Part shown: positions 59,601 to 64,000 of the stretch, one piece after another
How positions within the stretch are numbered: position 1 is the stretch's first letter
Layout of the letters: each line of letters opens with the position of its first letter
Assembly: GCF_039531695.1 (NCBI RefSeq)
Contig: NZ_BAAAQN010000016.1
Location: forward strand, 62,001-126,000
Reading direction: 5' to 3'
Source: Catenulispora yoronensis
Lineage (GTDB): Bacteria; Actinomycetota; Actinomycetes; Streptomycetales; Catenulisporaceae
DNA length: 64,000 nucleotides
Translations under genes and position numbers: made by a program
Notes under the pieces: model-generated
What the model saw: only the letters and a program-made list of their open reading frames with translations
Databases searched by the model: none
Told to the model about the DNA's origin: nothing

Positions 59601-61707
59601 CGTCGGCGGCGATCTTCGTGCTCAGGCTCGCCGCGATCGCGGCGAGCCGCTCGGGCGCGACGGTGCCGTCGTGGTCCAGCACCAGCGGCCGTCCGGTGTC
59701 GAGCGCCGCCCAGTGCGGCGAGGTGCCGGTGAGGAAGGGACGGGCCAGGGCGTTGGCGGCGTCGTCGGCCGAGATGTGATGATCCGAGGACTGGCGGAGC
59801 TCGATGTGGGGCGTGTAGCCGGCCGGGTTGGTCGGGCCGGTGGGCACGCGGCGGCCCGGGGGCAGGGGCGCGGGGTGGTCAGTGGGCTGATTGGCGCGGT
59901 GGCTGATGGGTTGATCAGTGGGCTGATTAGTCGGGTGATTAGTAGGCTGATTGTCTCCGCCGGCAGTCGCTGACGCGGTCGCATGCTGGGGGACCGTGGT
60001 CAGAACGGCCGGCTGCTTCGCCGTGCTGTCGCTCGGAGCATCCTTGGGCGTCGTGGTGGAGTGTGCCTCGTTGTTCGTGGAGCGTTCGGGAACCGAGGTC
60101 GTTACGGGCTTCGGCGGCGGAGCGTCCTTCGGGCCGGGCGCACTGGTGGTGACGGACTTCTTGGATGTCTGTGTGTTCGACTCGGTGGTAGAAGACTTCG
60201 ATTCATTCGCTGATGAGTTCGAGGTCGCGTTCGATTCCGAGGTGGATTCCGAGACCGACCCGCCGTTCTTCCCCTCGACCTCGGTCACGATCTCCTGCGG
60301 CCGAGTCACGGTGATCGGCTTCGGCGCCGCCTCTTCCACGAATTTCGCATCGACCTTCGGCGCCCCGCCCTCGGCCCCGAGCCGACCGGCCTTCCAGCCC
60401 TTCACGCCCTGCGCCGCCTGGTGGCTCCCGTGCCCCAGCAACCCGGCGGCCCCGGTGGCCAGCGCCTCGTAGCCGGTGACGTTGATCTGCTGCCCGGTCA
60501 TGCCCTGGTAGCTGATCTCGCCCAGCACCGCGCCGACCATCTGCGCCGCGTTCGCCCCGATCAGCTCGCCCGCCTGGTGGCCGATCGTGCCGCCCACGGC
60601 CTTCGGGATGGTCCGGCCGGCGTCGGCGATCGCGGTGCGGACCGCCGGGGCCAGCGCGTCGTCGGCCCATTGCGGCAGGTACGCGTTGAGGACGTCGGTG
60701 ACGTTCTTGCCCAGCGTGTCGCCGACGGCGCTGCCGAGCCTGGACTCGTTCCGCATCGCGGCGTCGATGGCCCGGGCCAGGTCGTCGGCCAGCTCGGCGC
60801 GGGTCCTGGCGTCCACGGAGTCCGGCAGGTGGGCCAGGAACGCGTCGTCGAAGCCCTTCGTCATCCGGTTCAGCGGTCCGGGGTCGCGGCCCGGTCCGGT
60901 GGTCAGGTAGGTGTCGATGACCGTCTTGAGGTCGTGGTTCAGACCGTTGTCGACGCCGTCGTGGAAGGTGTGGTTGAAGACGTCGCCGAGGTCCTTCGAG
61001 AACAGCGTCGAGAAGTCCTTGCCCAGCAGCTTCGACAGCACGGACCCGAAGCTCTTGCCGACCGGCTCCATCGCCGCCCCGAAGATCCCGCCCAGCGCGC
61101 CGAACCCCACGGTGTCGAAGAACTGGGAGGTGTCGAAACTCTTCCGGGTCCCCTCCGCGAGCTGCACCCACTGCGCCAGGCCGTCGGCCAGCCCGGCGGA
61201 GCCGGCGCCCAGGCCGACGTTCGTCAGCAGTTTGACGAGCATCTCGTGGTAGATCGACTGCGTCGCGGCCTCCGTGGCCGCGATCTCCTCCGGCGCGTTG
61301 GCCAGGCTCGCGCCGTCGGTGAACACCGCCAAAGCGATCTCGGTCGAGAGTTGCGCGCACAACAGAGCGGCCTGGAACGCCATCGACAGCGTGCCGTACT
61401 CCGTCTCCTCAGCGCTCTGCCACACGTACTCCTTGAGAGCGGCCAGCCCCTCGGACAGACCCGCCCGGTAGCTGTCCAACGACACCATCGAGGAATAGAT
61501 CTCGTCGGCGCCGTCGCCGGAGTACGAGCCGACCGAGAACAGCGCGTTCCGGAAGGTGTTCCCCCAGTGGTTGTCCACGACGTCGATCTGCGAGTCCACC
61601 GTCGAGGAGACCCCGTACAAGCCGTGGTAGTCGACGTCGGGCACCCGCTGGCCCAGCGTGACCTCCATGAACACCTGGAGGAACTCCGGGATGTCGGGCG
61701 CGGCCAT
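50677..61707 (-). CDS. Giant (3,676-residue) type VII secretion substrate, polymorphic-toxin-like
   Basis: One uninterrupted frame. Residues ~1-440 are an alpha-helical WXG100/CpnT-N-like module (NHWGNTFRNALF early, then hydrophobic Gly/Ala helices). Residues ~485-640 are a Ser/Thr then Asn/Gln/Pro/Thr-rich linker with NQPTNHPTNQPTDQP repeats. Residues ~850-945 look like a caspase-like cysteine-protease fold (LTVAAHGG with His862, IRLNACDTGA with Cys903). A huge beta-rich region follows, then a long coiled-coil (~3240-3440), a final alpha/beta domain and an NPNPN repeat tail (~3630-3655). GAGGAGG upstream of ATG 61707. Resembles the giant streptomycete proteins annotated as lonely-Cys-domain proteins. 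Release or autoprocessing after export is plausible; no toxin motif was recognised. Confidence 0.75.
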   Translation of the reverse strand: MAAPDIPEFLQVFMEVTLGQRVPDVDYHGLYGVSSTVDSQIDVVDNHWGNTFRNALFSVGSYSGDGADEIYSSMVSLDSYRAGLSEGLAALKEYVWQSAEETEYGTLSMAFQAALLCAQLSTEIALAVFTDGASLANAPEEIAATEAATQSIYHEMLVKLLTNVGLGAGSAGLADGLAQWVQLAEGTRKSFDTSQFFDTVGFGALGGIFGAAMEPVGKSFGSVLSKLLGKDFSTLFSKDLGDVFNHTFHDGVDNGLNHDLKTVIDTYLTTGPGRDPGPLNRMTKGFDDAFLAHLPDSVDARTRAELADDLARAIDAAMRNESRLGSAVGDTLGKNVTDVLNAYLPQWADDALAPAVRTAIADAGRTIPKAVGGTIGHQAGELIGANAAQMVGAVLGEISYQGMTGQQINVTGYEALATGAAGLLGHGSHQAAQGVKGWKAGRLGAEGGAPKVDAKFVEEAAPKPITVTRPQEIVTEVEGKNGGSVSESTSESNATSNSSANESKSSTTESNTQTSKKSVTTSAPGPKDAPPPKPVTTSVPERSTNNEAHSTTTPKDAPSDSTAKQPAVLTTVPQHATASATAGGDNQPTNHPTNQPTDQPISHRANQPTDHPAPLPPGRRVPTGPTNPAGYTPHIELRQSSDHHISADDAANALARPFLTGTSPHWAALDTGRPLVLDHDGTVAPERLAAIAASLSTKIAADVVWGLAPTLTGHDGTVGTGHVVLDRNGVPRPVRQDGRWTRHHPDGTREEFVGDLSHAVRPGITDPKAGGHSAHTGATHFPGPARDQHQWSAFHAGAEDKPQRIDVFDDADHASSFLSHFGVGYGHTLVLRDGLDPSTATHERAARDTFVDVAGRLTVAAHGGADHVRVGDYELGPKAFAQLLRQHPDWEQAKEYGIRLNACDTGAASGDQPSFAQRLADELGVNVAAPTKKSWTSADGITMVADVDPAHTHLPLTTAKGVMHDFVPTGSADDRPRLPDASTYPAKAFFRDGPDHPRWQHDVVQWSAPYQTPDPALNQTQPRLPWYTAKRDGMQALGDSSVVKVVPPADAHGHATTVTSTLKQQLRELGNPATPVPDLSRRLENDLTREITKALQTEDPHAWTKYLRSGLHLGDGNTALHVRFRLDGETQAPPASQGDPVLTNATTKYGDISFTRTDAKKSASGLGLLAEGFHTVGGAVLSTVVPLVSVSVSNTRHDGQGIADEVQLGNRGTNTARFGVDHHVTIEVTARAKHGITASATERTDAVLTAAHPTTYAGGDLVRGPHVDGGAAPEHTEIVVRNPSAIEKFDYALGGVDTKPLEDVFLKTLMDTDRLSGKQAARIMKAATTEFLDEKSIRDRAQALFTDSLPTNFVRPRGFKGYVTLKAHVVSVQRIGPSAEGGVRNDMAETVTVKHSSGHGQQTSVKVGTEFNLKVSDPRKGPSAGVSVSGGLGSGHGTGTAVQGQAKTAVIHGGPQRRYQTVIRVEGQIHSDLRGHRVEDFTADLTGELLVPESQLPEADPANPAPRDVFETALADAPREPAPTRRATLNRDAVHRENDGALNLATRFGTATGLTKADTWLARNHPKTYLRLRKLEAGFTRPNSGLREPFPRGGLADDAALVRHLRRLDGPVELHLRPDYELTPARLETLLRLQQSGKAALFRVSDDPNLAPYRILIHETRQEPTVPLPPEGANPGGTAPHEDIQLQAPNEPRLRVTAFTGPEQQYSSRHGYVLDQHGVRHGWSGDVGAPNPAHPNHDPQGPATVRAPRTRTISDLRNPARNAEENPPRVAVVVSAHRSESLAAEVTEVRDALGDRMVERTSPYGVLTTEGEHRPDTGYVVNPAGKVVWGWERAPDEVPQWGPNAESGKETLVAMMRQAGKTGLQIVVDPGSRFAQEFRTAVTQLHADDVLNGNPPNRKYENLLTRWDRTRKNHGEELPLLDKDQLLRMLVSDPNVRIVDEHGVVQNDLNARGVVQRRPTAVDTSHRLREEYAIHNDGTVLRSVSWRRDPVGDGDLVVGHVRRAVHESDPRQETPDMVSGTGLGSAALKELPGAQHIHGTVRSLITKMIDNDHGAGRHGDRPGDAAAARRHAKASAQLRFELDKQLQLTFGTPKLRGARGRGFDSGLQEEFSFRGRKYQVTVEQVLLRRDPGTIDTETGLAIDHQVKGSRGASTSVTRSGHVTLEGGGGARFELPGDEVALDLGDTGISLSGSMQTTRSLNSTAKNQSRLRAPNGVASRPEYEARYQVTVTESTRRVLGGTRDRVASRIIDQDPVTVPAIVHSAFRPDAERAGDAAYRAAYHDVVSTLGRTTELTGTEFDNLFRSEHRYDFSSSGTDGLHATFSGLKGAVAAATNLVLDHAFGTDPSRRAPAEGPQTHPAHPAYVAEVERALSEGFLRSNLPRLLGEGIPVPLPKEHHWGAGLPNANHSLTVRGYLVKGDPGAGHAAPRATVESYVEHDVKVSTSKNKSFTFDGHTDFGPAITLGVTTENKEGGGDGTTPPSESAGPSANSKRAIHNQVGGNVGFEAGGTLYSKTVDRTRGSIDISLLTETGGQQVERAHLVLEIVSTRTPVDAPTLTGPLGRAFRSQAYGDESLPREKSVKLLVENSVELSFSQNLHADVQDPDRLNPAEDPDRFISEDRRDAAFAAGYTTHFDDRSGRFTQIVAARSDTPVQLDAGTGIAGAVKHGLESTGLIGPEHLDDASDIWRALSARFGPEALKAHPHDLMDVGLTHRVEIPGGYGSTRRLTVEVTATPTGPPQHLRARDNAVVTLGGQSLKQDGTKSSSGFHFSVSGGVSGKFTASGENYGAPSSRIGYEHSDSTTTGHDVVDRDIRRANPLLNSGDVPQPQSVSEEFVHHLSVEIKIYADAELPAPLASVRSDHFSESSRSKPLVTLTNDGVTMRTVVPRHFTTQEEPAQAEPAQDGAAQVDPVAQPRSRVAGPEDRTTPSPLDVYLGKHLQALSFPGLKHVLDATPATILPRQDATAHLSRRAGAQPFAHTEVYDPTTDLGVTLRSSLTNRNVRDNTQDLFLGKMELPSPTGDPILLGGHSGVIRPIGDSTAYSGMNFGERASEPSFGEESGSNWSKGMGFGGGDHVGAGVPSRSGDGENTREREGTSGDYVEDNASWSGTTYAYGGKFSYTLHGPRNHTVVVDAGKNFEGLLPRGWALRAAEEFPSQVVHPDAMTIAAADQVRDLVNRAGRPGVDDTLHLVGDVTGPDSADALNGIARDLSVRLDRRVDLALVVPGTAGNPEHLEHHVFERTTAEHQAARDALARQQDADMRHPQLEQAARTAQSMVGPNDQALVDRAARSSRELADHQAQHPGDQFALDARARTLRIQAEKLTNDAGNALEFAKTNKQLEGDAQELATRASLASQSADQATRVANDRRELTRLAGQHTEAARGPQTRLIARENAEAALRENRDAATTAQTDLDGAHGQMSVSAHDTGQRFVEDAENRSDLGAAHLPTHDEAVARMWKTTPSGFVLADNNVHLTTARAVPSVPGATVVSIGGTRDAGTGAHVIRNRTMTPRELGAAIVNRLTAQGAAGAVLPRKVVVHGDDSHAVAEAISQALPNVDVIGARGSVGSLKSGRTVAGAVAALGNRFLLQGNGGGRWVAYRNGEPVAIPTIAGLRDLTSVIASLDARRRRRVPNPNPNPNANPNPNPALLANPADNPPLDQGPVAVPIAGEQLTGATA
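50775..50817. repeat. GGGTTC hexamer repeat encoding the NPN tail
   Basis: About seven copies of GGGTTC or GCATTC (plus strand) encode the Asn-Pro-Asn-Pro tail near the C-terminus of the giant protein. Confidence 0.9.
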
Positions 61708-61748
61708 GGGTTCTCGTCCTCCTCGCGACGGTGGCTACGGGGTAAGCG

Positions 61749-62078
61749 CTACGACTGGTGCGGGGTCTGCGGTATGCGCGCCGCCTCGTAAGCCCGCCGC
61801 TCCACAGTGCGATAGTCGTTCGCCGCCGTCTGGATGCCGCCGGTCGCCGAGTTGGTCGCGACATGGAAGCCGTCGGTCGAGTAGCTGAGGTCGCGGAACT
61901 GCGGCTCGGCGCCGTACAGGATCGCCAGGCTGGTGTCGTCGCCGCTCAGGCAGGCCCGGACCCGGTTCTCGATCTCTCCCAGCGCCAGCGTCATGTGCTG
62001 GGCCAGCACGCCGAACTCGCTGAACCGGCCGGCCCACTGGTCCAGGTGTGACGGATCGACGCTGAAACCGGTACCCAT
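61749..62078 (-). CDS. WXG100-like ESX substrate protein
   Basis: Predicted 109-residue protein, all helical. It shows the two-helix hairpin style of WXG100-related proteins: VDPSHLDQWAGRFSEFGVLAQHMTLALGEIENRV, then a turn with SGDD, and a second helical part. The strict W-x-G is not present at the usual turn (QWAGRF is the closest). GAGGAG precedes ATG 62078. It lies between the YbaB-like gene and the giant gene on one strand, matching actinobacterial type VII cargo loci in which such a protein pairs with the large substrate. Confidence 0.7.
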   Translation of the reverse strand: MGTGFSVDPSHLDQWAGRFSEFGVLAQHMTLALGEIENRVRACLSGDDTSLAILYGAEPQFRDLSYSTDGFHVATNSATGGIQTAANDYRTVERRAYEAARIPQTPHQS

Positions 62079-62148
62079 CGGGACTCCTCAAGTCGGGGTG
62101 GCGGGGCCTGCCGGCGCGGCGCGTCAGCAGGCTGTGACAGGGTACGGA

Positions 62149-62520
62149 TCAAGGCCGGCCGGGCTCCGACCCGGCCATCCGGGCCGGCAGATCCGACCCC
62201 TCGGGCAGGAACGGCCGGAACACCTCGGTCACCCGCCCGGCCATCTCGGCGCGCGCCGCCGCGACGGCTTCGACGATCGAGTTCTCCAGCTCCGCGGCCG
62301 GCATCGACCGGTAGCGGGTGCCGTTGAACTTGACGCGTTGGAGCACGCCGCGCGCGCTCACCGTGACGGTGACGACGTGGTCGCGCGAGGTGCTGCTGGT
62401 CTCGGCGTCGGCCAAGGAGGCCCGGGCCCGGTCCAGGCCGGCCCGGCGCTCCTCGATCCCGGCGAGGGCCTCTTCCAGCCGCGCGCGCATCTCCATGACC
62501 CGCGGCGAGGAACGCTCCAT
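62149..62520 (-). CDS. YbaB/EbfC-family protein
   Basis: Predicted 123-residue protein. An N-terminal coiled helix (MEMRARLEEALAGIEERRAGL) is followed by the YbaB beta-strands (DHVVTVTVSARGVLQRVKFNGTRYRSMPAAELENSIVEAVAAA). In this family the fold binds DNA, but copies in type VII loci are cargo-associated and of unknown role. The start ATG 62520 overlaps the stop of the upstream gene by one base (TGATG). Confidence 0.82.
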   Translation of the reverse strand: MERSSPRVMEMRARLEEALAGIEERRAGLDRARASLADAETSSTSRDHVVTVTVSARGVLQRVKFNGTRYRSMPAAELENSIVEAVAAARAEMAGRVTEVFRPFLPEGSDLPARMAGSEPGRP

Positions 62521-64000
62521 CAAAGCCGCCCGAACACGGCCGGCGGCAGGTCCGGATCGGTACCCCAGACCTCCTCGTCCTCGGAGATCCAGGTGTGGCG
62601 CTCACGGTCGTGCTGGTCGCCGCCCTGGCCGCCCATTCCGCCCATGCCGGTCGGCGGATACATCGGGATCCCGCCCTCGCCGTTCGCCGCGGCCGCCGCG
62701 GTGCCCTCCAGGCCCGCGGCCTTCTTGGCGGCCAGCTGCTCGGCGGCGCTGAGACCGCCGTTGGCACCGCCCAGGCCGTTGACGCCGCCCAGGCCGCCGC
62801 CGAGCCCGCCCAGCCCTCCGAACGCGCCGAGCCCGAGCGGGCCCAGGCCGCCCGGCCCCGCGGAGCCCGGTCCGCCGGCGGACCACGGATCGGTCGGCAG
62901 CTTGGGCAGCGTGGCATTGCCGCCCAGGCCGTAGTCCGCGAGTTTCACCGGCGGGACCGAACCGGTGTTCGGATCCGGGATGTGGACGTTCGGCGGCGTC
63001 ACCGGAGGCGGGGTGTGGCTGGTCGGCGGCGGGGTCACCGGCGGCGGCGTGTGGGTGCCGGGCGGCTTGGTCGGCGGCGGCGTGAGGGGAGGCGGGGTGC
63101 TGTGGTTCGTCGTCGGCGGGGGAGTGGTGTGGTTCGTCGGCGGCGGAGTCTTCGTGTCCGGCGGCGGCGTGGTGTCGCTCTTGTCCGGCGGCGGCGTCAC
63201 CGGCGGGGTCACGGTGATCGGGTGCAGCGTGGGCGTGATGAGCGGTGTCAGCGCCGCCGTGGACGTCCCGTAGACCTCGGCCAGGTGGACCAGGCCCGAG
63301 GTGAAGCTCTGGTCCAGCTGGGTGATCTGCCACGTCCAGTACGACTTGGCGTCGGTCTGGAGCATCCCGGTCGGGTTGGCGGCGTCGCGCAGGTACCAGA
63401 CCGCCTGGTCGATCGTCATCGACGGGACCGCGGCGCCGGTCACGGGCCAGGTGGTCCAGCCCGCCGGGACGGGCGTCGTCTCCGAGCCCTTCAGCAGACC
63501 GCTGCGGTCCGTGGGGTATGTCAGGTCCCAGACACCGTTCATGCCGCCCACGATCAGCCCGCGCGCGGTGAGCGCGGCCCGGATGCCGTTCTCCGGATGC
63601 CACCACTCCCGGCCGTCGTCGCCCGGGCGGGCCCAGCCGTCGTACGCCACTTTGAGGTTGTTGCCGACCATGGCCAGCGCGAACGCCGCGTCGTCCAGCG
63701 CCTGCGGCATCGAGCCGGTGCCGGCCGGGCCGTCGAGCTGGGTCTGCCAGGCGGTGAGTATCCCGCCGAGCTCGGTGATCAGCTGGTACACCGCGTCGGC
63801 GGCGGTGCCCTGCCACGTCGCCTGTTCCGAGCCCAGCCACTTCACCCACGCGGCCAGCGTCGGAGCGGCACCCGGGCTCGCGGTGCCGCCGTCGCTGCCG
63901 TCGGATCCGTCCAGCCAGTTCTTGAACGACAGCAGCGTCTTCGACGCGTTGTGCATCGACAGCGGGCTGGTCCCCGCGCCCCGGCCCGGCTGGAACGAGG
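62520..64000 (-). CDS. WXG-like, proline-rich type VII locus protein (5' end outside window)
   Basis: The frame stays open to the window edge, and the residues before Met 63956 (a PGRG...TSPLS stretch leading into the MHNASKTLLSFKNW helix) look like genuine coding sequence, so the start is probably beyond 64000. At least ~490 residues are seen. The N-terminal half has LAAWVKWLGSEQATWQGTAADAVYQLI, a WXG-type helix pair, then a second helical segment (AYDGWARPGDDG). A Pro/Thr-rich linker (TPPPTNHTTPPPTT type) and a Gly/Leu-rich tail with GGLGGLGGG follow. It is the most upstream gene seen in the cargo operon and overlaps the YbaB-like gene. Likely a secreted or secretion-machinery-associated PPE-like protein. 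Confidence 0.75.
   Translation of the reverse strand, partial: SFQPGRGAGTSPLSMHNASKTLLSFKNWLDGSDGSDGGTASPGAAPTLAAWVKWLGSEQATWQGTAADAVYQLITELGGILTAWQTQLDGPAGTGSMPQALDDAAFALAMVGNNLKVAYDGWARPGDDGREWWHPENGIRAALTARGLIVGGMNGVWDLTYPTDRSGLLKGSETTPVPAGWTTWPVTGAAVPSMTIDQAVWYLRDAANPTGMLQTDAKSYWTWQITQLDQSFTSGLVHLAEVYGTSTAALTPLITPTLHPITVTPPVTPPPDKSDTTPPPDTKTPPPTNHTTPPPTTNHSTPPPLTPPPTKPPGTHTPPPVTPPPTSHTPPPVTPPNVHIPDPNTGSVPPVKLADYGLGGNATLPKLPTDPWSAGGPGSAGPGGLGPLGLGAFGGLGGLGGGLGGVNGLGGANGGLSAAEQLAAKKAAGLEGTAAAAANGEGGIPMYPPTGMGGMGGQGGDQHDRERHTWISEDEEVWGTDPDLPPAVFGRL

Noticed and set aside
1..64000. Signs of mobile elements, prophage or integration sites
   Set aside because: No transposase, integrase, tRNA or att-like direct repeats were seen; composition is uniform apart from promoter gaps.

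Overview
The window is high-GC (about 70%) actinobacterial chromosome. The evidence is strong G/C third-position bias, frequent GTG/TTG starts, ATGA/GTGA translational coupling, LPXTG- and LAXTG-type tails, cell-wall-binding repeat 2 domains, PknB-type kinases, and a WXG100/YbaB/giant-protein type VII secretion locus. I cannot name the genus; a Streptomyces- or Catenulispora-like filamentous actinomycete fits. I see no tRNA, rRNA, CRISPR array or transposase.

Layout. (1) 1-1526: 3' end of an allophanate hydrolase coupled to a TetR regulator. (2) 1599-4226: large secreted cell-wall-binding protein. (3) 4374-12817, all minus strand: aromatic-degradation cluster, in transcription order fumarylacetoacetate hydrolase family protein, extradiol dioxygenase, flavin reductase, acyl-CoA-dehydrogenase-like monooxygenase, ACMSD-type decarboxylase/hydrolase, second amidohydrolase, GntR/FCD regulator and an internally shortened FAD hydroxylase. 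The same 11-bp sequence lies in front of the first gene and of the regulator gene, and is a candidate operator. (4) 13049-22784: surface proteins, namely an LPATG-anchored L-type lectin, a lipoprotein, and a very large exported protein with a PD-(D/E)XK-like motif, a VWD domain and eleven C-terminal repeats. (5) 22893-32645: hydrolases and three genes carrying a PstS-like phosphate-binding fold in three settings: alone, fused to an S1 serine protease, and as the ectodomain of a Ser/Thr kinase. (6) 32732-40889: glycan/envelope locus with a frameshifted UDP-GlcNAc 2-epimerase, a GT-C transferase, a tiny LAATG-tailed protein coupled to an exosortase-like membrane protein, a processive GT2, a septum-formation-domain lipoprotein and a WsfD-like membrane protein. 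(7) 40985-47904: secreted YVTN/IPT propeller, an HTH-NB-ARC-TPR regulator divergent from a secreted ricin-type lectin, a cupin and a GlxA-type regulator. (8) 47862-64000, minus strand: type VII secretion cargo locus with a WXG/proline-rich protein (cut by the window edge), YbaB-like protein, WXG100-like protein, a 3,676-residue giant protein, an unknown coupled protein, and a Glu/Ser-rich membrane protein.

Recurring theme: short G/C-rich tandem repeats sit at gene ends and in gaps, and in one case (the epimerase) a repeat tract accompanies a reading-frame break. The most unusual items are the PstS-domain trio, the LAATG/exosortase-like pair, the giant type VII locus with its coupled partners, and the exported PD-(D/E)XK-like protein.
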